Source: Meconema thalassinum
Taxonomy: Eukaryota > Arthropoda > Insecta > Orthoptera > Tettigoniidae
Reading direction: 5' to 3'
Length of the DNA: 64,000 nt
Assembly (NCBI GenBank): GCA_946902985.2
Contig: OX336388.2
Span: forward strand, 1,503,274,545 to 1,503,338,544
Shown one piece after another: positions 34,631-46,197 of this stretch. Both the position numbers and the translations under genes were made by a program. Each line of letters opens with the position of its first letter. The stretch's first letter is position 1. The notes beneath the pieces are model-generated. The model was not told the origin of the DNA. It did not search any database and worked only from the letters and a program-made list of their open reading frames with translations.

Positions 34631-36362
34631 TGATGTTGTTAAAAACTTTTGTTTAAAGGGGGTGAGATTGTAGACGTCGTTATAGCTCAATGACTTTGTC
34701 ACTATATGACCTTAAACAGAGCCTGTGAGAATTTACAAACTTAAATTATTTGGATTTCATATAAAACTGTAAGTTGCATGCTTTTTTTAACATAATGTTA
34801 AGCATATACTACAACCTTGACTGGAATCGTCGTATTCATAGTTTGATTGAAGCTAAGAGATTGGAATTTTAAATTTCTACTGGTCTGTTTTTATCCCTCC
34901 ATTTTAAGCACCGAAACAGATACGGACATCCAGTTACGCAGGTTATAAGTAATATTTGGCAGTGATTGCATTTATGTTGACTGTCGCATTGAATCAAGTG
35001 CTCAGCGAATGGGGTATACGACGATACAATATACATGTACATGGACAAGGAAAATGCAGCCGCAATATTTCTTTTCGCTAAAGCGAAGCAACAACAACAA
35101 AACAACATTGTTCTCGCATCCGTCCAGAACTCCATTCTAAGTGTTCAAGAGAGTTGCGGCTGGTATATGTTCTAAAGAGACGGCCAGATCGTAAACCGAA
35201 CAGCGAGCGAGGAACAAATAAAATACAAGTAGGGGAGAGGCTCTAGTGAGAAGACTTTTGGTTTCACTTTTAAGTGGCATGTAAAAGGCAACCTTAGCGT
35301 GTATTTTTGTCTCTCTGTTAATGTTTTTCTTGGCTCTTTATTTTGCCCCGACAGAGACAGTCGAAAGTGCAAAACTCTGTCAAGACGTCAGTGTGTTATT
35401 TGGGGCTCAGTGAACTAGACTAAGGCGATGTTTTATTCACTTCACCGCTGCTAATAGAGTAGCTTACTACTCTCTAACATAGACTGAATTGAGGCTAGCT
35501 CCTCACATGTATTTTAATCCTGTTTCTTGCACTGTCTGATTTCATGATATTCGCTTGTTTACATTGCAAATTCATTCTATTTATGCTTTGGAATCATATT
35601 TAAACAGCACCAATTGTCATTTATAATCAATATAATATGTTCAGCACAAGTATACTCCCAGCTTTAAGCCGTTCACCAATCAGATTAAATATTTAGAACA
35701 CATCCTAGTTCCATGTTGACAGTACGAGTAAATTATTTTTTGGATTGACTAGTTGCTAGTTGGGGCGACTATCAGTTAGACTTTTTCTTTCATTCCTAGC
35801 CTCGATTTCTCTGACTCTGATCTTTTTTCTTTGTTATTACGCTAAGCAGATTCGATTTATTATTTCTTCTCTTATTAGCGTGATCTTGTAGGGGTTTATT
35901 ACTATAGTCTTTCATATTATGGGTGGTTAATGATCAATCCCGGTTAACTTATCAGTGACTAATATCATATTATTTATTTGTTTATTTTCATTGTTTAGAC
36001 CCAAAGGATCACATTAAGCAAATTATGATCTGTTACTGTTCTTCTTGTTCTTCCAGAACTTCTTCATTATCTCACTGTGTCGACCTCGACGTTTCTCCGT
36101 TCATCCGTTCCCTGGTCTCCTTGGTCGGTGTTCATGTGTGACTTCCCAACTGTGGATCTTATGTCGGAATGCCATTTGATCGTCTATGTCTATTGGTGTG
36201 ATGTTGGCACTTTCGAGATCAATTCATTATTGATATTGTTATTACTAGCATATCCCGCGTGGTATATTTACGTGCTAATTCTTAAAATTGTATTTTCCCC
36301 TAAAGATTTGAACCACTTTTGAAGTTTAATTTACATTCACATTCTGAACTCGCAAAGGTTGG
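34631..36362. other. Unassigned AT-rich region
   Basis: No gene or repeat that I recognise in 1.7 kb. The longest ORFs (34869-35135 minus, 36077-36322 plus) are under 90 codons and have no family motif. Confidence 0.4.
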
Positions 36363-36446
36363 CTAAATAGCGTAATGGCAGTCATTATCAAAAATTTCCT
36401 GAAATACACAATTTGTGATTCCTCCACTTGGCGACACAATAGTTAA
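36363..36446 (-). pseudogene. Helitron helicase, C-terminal end
   Basis: The minus strand reads VSPSGGITNCVFQEIFDND and stops at 36363-36365. The TNxVFQEIF end matches the NxVYKEIF-type end of Helitron Rep/Helicase proteins. It continues the segment at 37002-37261 once the MITE at 36447-37001 is set aside. Confidence 0.6.
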
Positions 36447-37001
36447 GGTCTATCCACAATGCGCAGTCGGTAGTCGGTAGTTGGTAGTTGGCAGTTATTA
36501 GCTGCAGTCAGAAATTGGTAGTTGACAACCTAGCCATTCAAAATGCGCAGTCTTAACGACTGCTAGGAGTAAATAATACAGTGACATCCTTTAATTCCTT
36601 GTGCACAGGGGCGTAGTCGATAACCTCAAAACTTGCAACATGCATGATTTGGAGAAGTATGGGCATTTTGATATTAGTAACTGGTACCGTGTATTTAAGA
36701 TTAATAAGGTACGGGTTACGAAGGTATTTCACTTGTATGCTGTTTGCACACGACACAAAACAAAAACGTGACGTCGGTTTCTGACCTGCTCTGATTGGCT
36801 ATTACATTGCTGCAGTCGGGTAGTTGGCGGTCAAATATGAAATTCTCGACTGCTGACTACCGGCTGCCGACTGCCAACTGCCAGCTACTAACTGCAACTG
36901 CATGTTGTGTATGGTGCCTATAGTATACACGGGGACAACCGTGACTGCCGACTGCCAACTACCAACTACCGACTGCCGACTGTGCATTGTGGATGGGCCT
37001 T
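36447..37001. mobile_element. MITE with repetitive inverted ends
   Basis: Left end GGTCTATCCACAATGCGCAG and right end (reversed) GGCCCATCCACAATGCACAG; about 50 bp pair at each end, made largely of variants of gtcggtagttggtagttggc. Further inverted copies of these short words lie at 36810-36900. No protein. It interrupts the Helitron gene between YFNSLK and the C-terminal end. The target duplication is unclear. Confidence 0.65.
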
Positions 37002-37261
37002 TTTTAGTGAGTTAAAATATCGTATTTGTGAAAGACCTAAATAAAGTTGCCCATGACTAAATACCATGTTTGGCAAATACAGACAAATTTTGTCAAAAGT
37101 TTGGCCCTGATACTTATTGATCGTCATTGAGAAAGCTAAACGCATTGGCAACTGCTTTTGTTTAAATTTGAAAGGAATGCATATGTCAGAACGAATAATT
37201 GAACTATAGATACTACTGGAACAACTCCTCCCATGGTAACCCTCGCTGAAAACTGCTTCCC
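37002..37261 (-). pseudogene. Helitron helicase, last helicase motifs
   Basis: The minus strand reads PFKFKQKQLPMRLAFSMTIN, then KYQGQTFDKICLYLP and FSHGQLYLGLSQIR. These are the closing motifs (V and VI region) of Pif1-like helicases of Helitrons (consensus-like AFSMTINKSQGQTF and FSHGQLYVAFSR). It lacks the ATP-binding part, which is found at 59657-60664 in the same orientation, so the gene was split by the T3 cluster. The reading is open but isolated. Confidence 0.8.
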
Positions 37262-37464
37262 GGTCATCGCCTCCTTGACGTGCACTACCAGGCGTAACTA
37301 GTCGCATCAAAATCCGTCATACCATTGAACTCTAGGTTGCAAGTCACCTGACATGTCGTGATTCTCATGAAAGGAGTTGAGATTGCAAACTCTATGATGA
37401 TAGCCATGCACGGCCATGGAGTTGATGAAGTACCTCTTTTACTTGTATCTCGCCGTACGTATAC
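37262..37464. repeat. Flank with a ~45-bp module repeated at 56663-56707
   Basis: 37263-37307 (cgcctccttgacgtgcacta then ccaggcgtaactagtcgca) recurs in the same orientation at 56669-56707 with few changes. It may mark a further repeat that lay here before T3 inserted. The last four bases, atac (37461-37464), are the left T3 duplication. Confidence 0.5.
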
Positions 37465-39045
37465 TGTGCCTGTTTGGACCGAGATCCAACGACCACATTT
37501 TGTAAAATACCGACATCAGACTAGCACGAGAAAATATATCTTAGGGTCTATCTAGGTGAATACTTGGGTCTAATCTGGCATCCCTGATCTCGGTAATTCA
37601 CAAGTAAGGTAAGGTGAGAAATTATTTTTGAACTAGCACATTCCTTAGAAATCTCAATTTATTTATAGATAAAAATATGATTCGAATGGCAAAAACCTCA
37701 ACAAAGATAAAAGAAATCACATATGAGAAATCAACAGTCCCTAAAATATTACTAGAATGTCGCAGATATGATAATCAGAAAATTAATTAGTCCATTCTGA
37801 TATAAAAAAATAAATAAATCAAAAAAGAATATTTACACTGGTAATCGCTGTTCAATAAAGAGTTCTGAGTGATCCCTAATATTTACATGTTCGTAGTTCA
37901 CTTTTCGAAAGATTGCATTTGATTTTTCAAATATTCGTAACAAAACATTTCTAAAAAAAAGTCACTTGATTCATTCGGTGTTATTCCAAAATTAGACTTA
38001 TTTGGAAAAATAATCGTATCACTGATTCGTTGTTTCATAACAATATCAATACTCGACTGACATAAAGTCGAATGTTAATAATTATTCATAAAGATTTTCA
38101 ATTTCCAAAAACGAAATTTGTTCAAAAACTTTTCATAATATTTTGAAAATTTAACTTTTTTCTTTCCTCACTTTTATTTGTTTAAATGTCACAAAAATTT
38201 TAAATTATTTTCATATGTTATTATCATTACACAGAAATTGTTGTAAACAATATAAATTATTGCTATCCACCATCAGCGGATTAAATAATTTAACTCTTCA
38301 CCAAAATTTTATGTTATCAAAACTTTTCTATCACCAAAATTTTCATATAATCTCACAAAAATTTTAATTAAAGAAATTATTATTATTATTAATTAATTAA
38401 TTTCAAAATTTCCCTTCACTTTATTCGCAACCTCTCACATGATGAATATTTTATTTGCTCATTTCCACTGTTGTTATTATTATTTAAAGAAATTCATTAA
38501 TTATTTATTTTAATTCATTTGCACTTTTCATCGTATTTTTTTTCTCGGTCAGGTTCAACAAATCTAAATTCATGTTCTTCAATTATTTATCTAGGCATAC
38601 CATCGGGACTTCGAGTTGATCCAAAAAAAATATATTTGGGTTGACAGAATAGCGAAATCTGACAAGAATATGGGGCGGTCCACATAGCCTAACCCTTCTT
38701 TTACAAATTTAGCCCACAGGCTCTTTCAAACATACGCACATCCTTGTGTGCCCACAACTACGGGAACAAAACCCACTTGGATGACCCCCAAGGTCTCCAC
38801 AACTTTAAGTGTTGCCAAACGCACACTAAAATCATTACCAAAATATTCTGCACACAACATCATTTTCTTTAATCATAGATTTTTTTCTTGTTATATTCTG
38901 TCAATTACTAGACTGTGTTCTTCAGTGTTATTTTACCAATTAAATAAATTCTGGTCAATATCTCTTTGCCTCCCATTTACATAAATTCTCCCTAACTTGA
39001 TACATTAAATACCTGCCGTTCCTTTCTTTTCATCTGAATATATAT
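37465..39045 (-). repeat. T3 left (3') LTR, first piece
   Basis: Aligns with 53198-54787 of the right LTR, with more differences than between the Gyp2 LTRs. It is broken by Gyp2 at an (AT)n run. Confidence 0.85.
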
Positions 39046-41806
39046 TGAACCCTTGCGAGAAGCTTTTTTTATGAGACTCTTTTCTTCGGGTTGTGTACGG
39101 TTCATAACATAGTTGCTAAATTTACGCTTCTACAAGGTGCAAGGTAACATAGTCCAAATGTATGACAGAAAGAACGACAGTGAAGCCAGACTAAATAAAA
39201 ACAAATTTAATTTCAGAATAAAAAAAGGAACAAATATAACAAAACACAACGAACACCACGAGGGAACACCCTCTTAAATCTACACCCAAATTTACAGTGT
39301 GAAGCAAAGACTCATCTCAGAAAGATGTCAAAATAAACTTACAGGTTCTGAAATATGGCCTGTCTCATCTAAAATCATGTGTGCGTGTAATATGACGAGC
39401 ATGCAATCTGGGAGAGTACTGGGTGCTAGATTTGTTGCCATCCCGCGACCGCCGTCAGGCTACAAATCCGCACCTCGGATAAATTAGCGATGGGAACTTA
39501 ACACTACAGATAATATCAATACACACACCCGACACTCGCTAACCTTCAGTAATTACAACAATGAAGATTTCCGCCGAAATCTAGACCAGCGAGCTACAGC
39601 ACACAACTACTGCCTCAACAAGGACTTTTCAATGAAACACAGAAGTGAGTAACGTGACCACGAAACAACAACAAAGAATGACCGCATGTCATTTACTCAG
39701 AACAACACAACAGGGTGTCACAAGAAATGTACACATTTAAATGATTAAATAAACATATGCTTAAGAGCAAGACAATTCTATACAAGAAACATATATCTGG
39801 ACGTCAGCATGGTAATACCGCTTCGGCGTAGCGAACTGATCCCCTTAGTGTCATATCGCTCTTTAAAACGAAACAAGTAAGCCATCTCTTAAGGTAGGTC
39901 ATGGCCTAACCGCTTCCTTACCCCCACACAGGTGTCCAGACGATACCAGAGATCAGCGCTCAAAGTGGAACTGTTATCTTCTATCATAATCAACCCAGCG
40001 TGCACAATATCCCAGAGCCAGCGCTAATCGCCTGGTTCCTGAGATCCACGAAGAATACATAGCTGTCACCATAGCTCAACCGTGTGTGTGTCGTAACAAT
40101 AACTCAATTTCACCTGGAATTGTAAGACCCAATTTTTACTGGCAGAGATCCCGCAAGCATCACTCTCCGTAGAAAAAAAAAAACAACATTGCAGCAGTCA
40201 GAGGGCTAGCCAAGAGCAATCCTCCCGCGCAGAATAATCACACCACGTGATACACGTAGACACATAGACACATAGACACACACACGAATCACGCGCTAGG
40301 GTTGATTACACCTGAAATAAAGTACACGAATATTTTCCACACTCACTGCGCCTGATCTGGTATTCTGGCCAAGAATTTAATCTGAAAGGCAACTATAAAA
40401 TCTGACATAAAGAACGGACGGTTCTTTACAACGATCAAAATACAGCAACATGGCGATTCAAAAAAAAAAAAAAAAAAAAAACTCTTTCAACCAAAGTCCT
40501 AATCAAATACAAGTTTTTCCCCCTCTGCTCTTTTTAACTGTAATTACAAAAGCACTACTTATCTGCCGACGCCGCATCCATGCTTACGCCAAACCGAATA
40601 TGTGCGTACACGAGTACACGATTAAAATAACAATACAATAATTAACGATGGTCACGCTTCCCCACGCATTTACATATTTGATTGTCGGTGCACTACGTTA
40701 CTAAAAAAATCACAATGAATACAAAACACTCACGAAATTAAATTATTCACAACAATAGTTCCCATGCCAAAATATCTCTAATGAATAAATTCAATATTTG
40801 TACTCATCCAAATTACTCGTCACATCAGCGGATAGCCCCCGCCATGGCCCACTATGGATCTTAACCGGCCATCTCACACATCTTCGTTGGTTGCAGGAAC
40901 ATCACTCGAACAGTCGACCCAAAGTTCGTCATCTTGCTGCTGATGTCGGTGGTGGAAACAAAGTTCAAATTAAATTATCTCTCCTATTCCTGCTATAATT
41001 GCAATAGAGCTACACAATCACTCTTTGTCCTGCGCAATTATTAAGACGTCGATACTGTCCCTAGAATAAGCATTTTGCTAATTTCACATGCAAACATTTT
41101 ATAAATTTTACAATTATATTTACACACGGATCTCAAACAGAGTCCACAAACTTGAAACATCTCTCAATAGAGATCGAAGACAAGTGTTTAAAATTGTTCG
41201 TAGTACTTGGCTACTTTAAAATAAGAACGTGGTTGTAGCGTACCGCTACATCAAGGTATGAACATGGTCGCTAACACAGACATCTTATTTATACAATCTG
41301 GCCAAAAGTGTGGTAGAGGGGACATAATTTTTTTTTATATTCTGAACCAAACATCGTAGAAACTTGCGGCTAGTGTCAAACTTCAGCATTTCTTCTGAAC
41401 GTCAAAATGATGCCTCGCGGAATAAAATTGCATCGATGATTAATTAGATACCGCATTCGCGGGCTTTTCAGCGGATACGCCACGGTGATGCCGAGGTCGG
41501 CGTGGTTGCACGTGATTGGTCCATCCAAACGTAAAATCGTTGAGTACAGTAGGTCGTTTCCCCCAGTTGCCAACACCCTTCTCTTTCTTTCCTTACTGCT
41601 CGAGCTGGCTAACAAAGGCTAGAGCTTCGAGGTCACGGCCATTCACCTCTTTTCCAGGAAAAAGTTTAATTCTGTCAGGCGCGCTCAACTGCCCTCTTCC
41701 TTGCGAAATCTAGCTTGCACTCTGCTTCAACTGACTACGGCCATAATGCAGTATATAAAATAAATATATGAACAATTATTCTAATGCAATAAAGAATAAG
41801 GGTTCA
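39046..41806 (-). repeat. Gyp2 left (3') LTR, 2761 bp
   Basis: Nearly identical to 46198-48963. It has a 20-base A run near 40461, which in the other copy is broken up by C's. Confidence 0.95.
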
Positions 41807-42136
41807 TTTTCCTCCAGCAGAGTTTAAAAATTCGAAAAGTCAAGATTTGAATTTTTAATCATCAACATAGTCATTTTCCCAATTTAGTCTGGACCTCACC
41901 AGCTCTTTAAATTTTCCAGCGCAGTCCGAGTATCTGGCATCTCTCAGCTCACTAATTGCTTCTCCACTGATGACTAAGTGTACCTTGGCCTCGCTGAGCC
42001 GTCACCCCCTGTCACATTCCGGCCTCCCTCTCTCTGTACCATAACAACTTGTAGACCTCCCTGACTTGTCACCATGTTTGTAAACAATGCTCTCTCAATT
42101 TCTTCCGTCCAGCAGCCCCGTACATTTGAACGTTTC
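41807..42136 (-). other. Gyp2 3' untranslated region with polypurine tract
   Basis: The bases beside the LTR read ctctgctggaggaaaa on the minus strand (41807-41822), a plausible plus-strand primer. No coding region is supported. Confidence 0.5.
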
Positions 42137-42356
42137 TTAGTTTGCACCAGAATTTGCAACTGCTTCATCTTCTTCCTGTTCCCACTGCTCTCTTCTAAAA
42201 TACAACTTCAAATTGGCAATGTTGAAAACTGACTTCGTTCCAGTGCTCACGTCTTCAATCCTGTAGGTGTTATTTCCTAGATTCTTGATTATGCGGAACC
42301 GACCCACGTACTTGCTACTAAATTTTGCGAATATCTTGTTCTTTGGATCAGATTTT
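42137..42356 (-). pseudogene. Gyp2 integrase C-terminal tail
   Basis: The minus strand reads DPKNKIFAKF, YVGRFRIIKNLGNNTYRIED, GTKSVFNIANLKLYF and stops at 42137-42139. It is homologous to the Gyp1 tail at 6080-6224. It joins protease-linker sequence at about 42350-42356 in a different frame, so the deletion that removed about 2.5 kb of pol (relative to Gyp1) left the tail untranslated or as a shifted extension. Confidence 0.75.
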
Positions 42357-43070
42357 CAAACTTTGAGCCAGAGTGATCTTCTTCCGCTAAATATGTCCAC
42401 AATTCTTGCGAGATATCTTGACCTCCAAGTTCCACTATAGCTGTACTAATTACTTCCCCCCCTTGTTTGTTCCCCTCGTCCGTGACGTCATCTGGGATTA
42501 CCTCCATTGTCCAAGTGCCAACCTCTCGTTCCAAAGTCGTCTCCTGCATATTCAGACCCACATGACTCAACTCTTCAACTTGCTTGAAACTGACCGTGTT
42601 ATTTCTTAAATCTATTACAGCGTGATATTCACAGATGAAGTTCGCTCCCAAAATAACGTTATAACTCATCTTTGCCATCACAATAAAATCTTGTGCAAAG
42701 GTGTGATTCAGAATGTCAAGCTCCACATATACCTGATGTTTACATGTTACCGTCTTCTCTGGTATGACTCCCCGTACTTTTAGTTGTGGTACTGGTATTA
42801 TCGGAACCGTCTGCGTCTTTCCTAATTCTTTAATCAGGGCTTCTGATATCAAGCTAACTTGACTTCCAGTGTCCATTAAACAACGTGTTTTTAATCCCCC
42901 AATCCTTGCATAAATAACAGGTAGCTGTCTAATGACATTCTCATGTGGTCTCGCTACTTCCTCCAGACAGTCATCAGGGAACGCAATCCATTCTTCAATG
43001 TTGGCGATAATGACATCACGGTCATCAGCCACTCCCGTTTTTAGCCTATCTCCTAGTTCGTGCTTTGGAC
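42289..43070 (-). CDS. Gyp2 protease (Pol stub), -1 frame of gag
   Basis: Aspartic protease with active site CLMDTGSQVSL (DTG at 42865-42873) and second motif VILGANFICEY near 42650, followed by an acidic linker. The frame opens from the heptamer at 43071-43077 and stays open to 42289, ending in about 15 residues read in a wrong frame through the integrase tail. No ATG of its own is placed well, and expression by -1 frameshifting from gag is the likely route. Compared with Gyp1 it lacks the nonsense codon after HVG. The product would be a Gag-protease fusion able to mature the particle, without any copying enzyme. Confidence 0.8.
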
Positions 43071-45632
43071 TTTTTTTCCGCTCCGACCTCCACCTTGTGA
43101 GTTTCGTCCGCCATTAATTTGTCTCTCCTGTTGTCTTAGCAGACCCTCTGCTCCTTCTCCATGATTATCCGGATTTTGTCTGTATTCCATCGCTCGCCCC
43201 CATTTTTCTTTCTCTGTGTCTTCAGCGTGTATCTCTTGTAGATATTTCTGCGATTCTTGATACCGTTTCTCCCAGTTGTTCCGGTACTCCCTTGGATCCT
43301 CTTGCACGTTATCCCGTCTGTTCTTCCATTGGTGCGTGTCACCACTTCCCTGATAAGGCCTATCCTGCTGCCTACTCCCTCTCCAATTAGAGTATCCTCG
43401 CTGGTACGGTCTTCTATTATTGTTATTCCGGTACTGGTTGTAGGTATTATTATTATTATTCTCATGCCGATTATAGTTATTATTATTCTCATAGCGATTG
43501 TAGTTGTTATTATTATTATTCTCATACCGACCTCTGTTATCATACTGATCTTGTCTCCTAGGCGTGAATTGCGTATTCGTTGCCTGTGTTCTCGTACTAG
43601 AATTCTGATAGTTATTATCATTATTGCTCTGGACTACTTCTGCTGCATTAACGCATTCAATATTTCTTTGGCGAGTTTGGGCTGAAACCATGCTTGTTTC
43701 ATCCAAATGGCGAAGGATCTCTTCTGCCTCTACCGCGGTTTTTACGTTTGCCGTTACCAAAAATTGTTGGATATTCATAGGTAACTGCTTGCCTATTGTC
43801 AATACTAAATTTTCCTCCGTTGGGGGCTCGTCCAGATCTTTCAGCCTAATCATCTGTTGCGAGAAGAATTCTGAAAATTTCGTTGGGTGCGTACTATGGT
43901 ACTTTCTAGCATACAAGTCCATTTTTAATCCTAGCTGCAATGCGGGACTCCAAAATTTTCTCAAAAACGCCTCTTTAAATTGCGTCATGTTCTCAAAGGT
44001 GTATTTGAAACTTTGATGCCCGACGAGACTTGGTCCCTGAAGAAACTTCTCTACCATTCTTAGCTGTTTTATTGGGCTTATTTGATTATCATTATAATAA
44101 TCGTCTAATTCGCGGAGAAAAGCTTTAGGCGTAATTCCTTGCCCCTCTATGAATTTCGATGGTTTGAAATCATTTCCTCGAATCACCTGAATAACTTGCG
44201 GTGTCATTACGCTAGGTTGCGGAGTGGATGTCTCGCCTCTGTAATTACGAAACGCTTCCGTGTCGACCCCTGCTTTAACGCTATTTTCTTGGCTCGTGCT
44301 CCCTGTAGATTTAAATGCCTCCGGGCTTCCCATACTAACAAGTTTTTCTGCTGTCCGTTCTGCCGTAATTAACGTTGCATTCTCTAGTGATCGTATCTCA
44401 TTTTTGATAATTAGATCCGAGTGCTCTTGAAATTTAGTTTTTATACAGTCCAGCACTTGCATCCGAGAATTGTTATCTCCTAATCTCTTTAAAATAGACA
44501 ATCTATCTCCTTTATTTTCTTCTACCTGCTGCTTCCAATCTTTTCGGATCTTCTCTTTCATCGTCTTCCAACCTTCTACGAAACGTTCCTCCATCTGCTC
44601 CTGATTCTTATCTATCTTGTCTTCGAGCTGCACTAGATTTTTATCTATCTTGTCTTCGAGCTGCACTAGATTTTTATCTATTCGTTCTTCTACCCGCTCC
44701 ATTTGTTCTTGACTCTTATCTTGCCTTATCTCAATTTTTTCCAAACGCTCGTCCAATCGCATCCTATTTATTTCAATGTGCTTCTTTATCTGCTGCTGAT
44801 CAGCTTCTAAGTGTGTCCATCTCTCCGTAGATTTAATTTCCAACCGATCGAGTTCTTTGATTAACCCCAGTACGTTGTCATCTACTGCTTTTATTTGCTC
44901 TTGTATGTTCTCTGTTTTGGACTCAATTTTCTTAAATTCTCCCTGTAATTTCTCCTGCGTTATCTTTATTCCCGTTGTATTAGTTATACATGCTCGCTCT
45001 ATTTGTTCTAGCTTCGCGGTCACCATCTTGTCCAACTCCGTCATTTTCGATCCAAATTTAGCTTCTATTGCTTTAATTTGTCCCAATTGTTTAGTGTTAT
45101 TACCCTCCATTTCATTTGCCAGTTTATCCAATTGTACTTTCATATTCTGATTTATCTTAAGTGCGATTCTACTTAAGTTTTCAGTCTGTGCTATCGCCTG
45201 TTCCTCACTACGTTCTTTTATTCTACCTTCAAGTGTCAATAATTGTTCATTATTGTTTTCCCGCATTTTTGTTTCTAATGTCTGTATTTGTTCGCTATTA
45301 CTCTGAGTAATCTCGTTCTTTAACGTAAGCAATTGTTCGTTACTACGCTCCTGCATTCTAGTTTCTAATGTTTGTATTTGTTCGCTACTACTCTGCGTAA
45401 TCTCGTTCTTTAACGTAAGCAATTGTTCGTTACTACGCTCCTGCATTCTACTTTCTAATGTTTGTATTTGTTCGCTACTACTCTGCGTAATCTCGTTCTT
45501 TAACGTAAGCAATTGTTCGTTACTACGCTCCTGCATTCTACTTTCAAGTGTCATTAATTGTTCATTATTGCTCTCTTGTATCTTCGCTGCCGACCTCTCC
45601 AATAATTCACTGATTTCAGCAATCGTTGCCAT
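43053..45632 (-). CDS. Gyp2 Gag, intact (859 aa)
   Basis: I take the ATG at 45630-45632 (MATIAEISELLER). Residues ~20-145 are four tandem 30-residue units (NEQLLTLKNEITQ, SSSEQIQTLE, RMQERS), and coiled coil continues to about 400. Around 465-560 is a capsid-like part (VIRGNDFKPSKF, FLRELDDYYND, FKEAFLRKFW). Residues ~680-740 are very Asn-rich (runs of 4-5 N with Y, R and E), then RGxSNWRG-type basic sequence; no CCHC zinc knuckle is seen. It ends QSTN just after the slippery heptamer. Gag builds the particle and binds RNA. It is far longer than common gypsy Gags, due to the coil. It is the only long unbroken coding region in the window. Confidence 0.9.
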   Translation of the reverse strand: MATIAEISELLERSAAKIQESNNEQLMTLESRMQERSNEQLLTLKNEITQSSSEQIQTLESRMQERSNEQLLTLKNEITQSSSEQIQTLETRMQERSNEQLLTLKNEITQSNSEQIQTLETKMRENNNEQLLTLEGRIKERSEEQAIAQTENLSRIALKINQNMKVQLDKLANEMEGNNTKQLGQIKAIEAKFGSKMTELDKMVTAKLEQIERACITNTTGIKITQEKLQGEFKKIESKTENIQEQIKAVDDNVLGLIKELDRLEIKSTERWTHLEADQQQIKKHIEINRMRLDERLEKIEIRQDKSQEQMERVEERIDKNLVQLEDKIDKNLVQLEDKIDKNQEQMEERFVEGWKTMKEKIRKDWKQQVEENKGDRLSILKRLGDNNSRMQVLDCIKTKFQEHSDLIIKNEIRSLENATLITAERTAEKLVSMGSPEAFKSTGSTSQENSVKAGVDTEAFRNYRGETSTPQPSVMTPQVIQVIRGNDFKPSKFIEGQGITPKAFLRELDDYYNDNQISPIKQLRMVEKFLQGPSLVGHQSFKYTFENMTQFKEAFLRKFWSPALQLGLKMDLYARKYHSTHPTKFSEFFSQQMIRLKDLDEPPTEENLVLTIGKQLPMNIQQFLVTANVKTAVEAEEILRHLDETSMVSAQTRQRNIECVNAAEVVQSNNDNNYQNSSTRTQATNTQFTPRRQDQYDNRGRYENNNNNNYNRYENNNNYNRHENNNNNTYNQYRNNNNRRPYQRGYSNWRGSRQQDRPYQGSGDTHQWKNRRDNVQEDPREYRNNWEKRYQESQKYLQEIHAEDTEKEKWGRAMEYRQNPDNHGEGAEGLLRQQERQINGGRNSQGGGRSGKKVQSTN
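43071..43077 (-). promoter_or_regulatory. Candidate -1 frameshift site A_AAA_AAA (gag to protease)
   Basis: The gag codons GGA AAA AAA contain the heptamer A AAA AAA in the gag frame. The gag stop is 6 codons later (43053-43055) and the -1 frame is open into protease. The site corresponds to A_AAA_AAT in Gyp1. Confidence 0.7.
45231..45590 (-). repeat. 90-bp tandem repeat in Gyp2 gag, about 4 units
   Basis: The word taacgtaagcaattgttcg recurs at 45321, 45411 and 45501 (spacing exactly 90), with a diverged unit near 45231. Each unit codes for 30 residues of coiled coil. Confidence 0.9.
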
Positions 45633-46197
45633 CACAACTCACTATATATCACTTGGAGAATAAAGGGCCATGCACATAGGAACCTCCACCGTACTCACAC
45701 ACATGTTTTGACATTTAATAATAATTCATACTCACTATTTAATTTTACGTTAAAACACACCCCTCAATCAAAGCATCATGAGTATTTGAATTTACTTTTA
45801 ATTTACTATTTCCCTTCATTATTCTGATCATAAATTCCTAATCTGAATTTACATATAACACCTTTTAATTAACCAGTGTTAATCAAAATTTCAAGGCAAC
45901 ACCTTCCTGTCATTTGAATATTTCTGAGTTTATTGAATCAAAACAAACACTATTTTACTTTTTTAAATGGGCGCCAGGAACACGTCATAACTCAATACAA
46001 TGTCAAATCTACCGTGTTCCGTATTTCTAACCTTAAATGAACTCATTGATTTTACTTATGCACATGGTGGAAAGACTTCACCTTATTTACTGATTCTACC
46101 AATTACTATGCCAAACCTGGTATTATTTTTCCACAAAATACTATGAGGTAAGCAAAAGCAACAACAACCACCACGTTGGGCAGACATTTTAGATCTA
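45633..46197 (-). other. Gyp2 leader with primer-binding-site candidate
   Basis: Reading inward from the 5' LTR on the minus strand, TGTCTGCCCAACGTGG (46171-46186) begins 11 nt from the LTR edge. The rest is non-coding and matches the Gyp1 leader in style (acacacacatgtttt near 45700). Confidence 0.5.

Noticed and set aside
41376..41713. ORFs in the Gyp2 LTRs (also 48533-48870)
   Set aside because: They are identical in both LTRs because the LTRs are recent copies; no motif, and the related Gyp1 LTR does not keep the frame.
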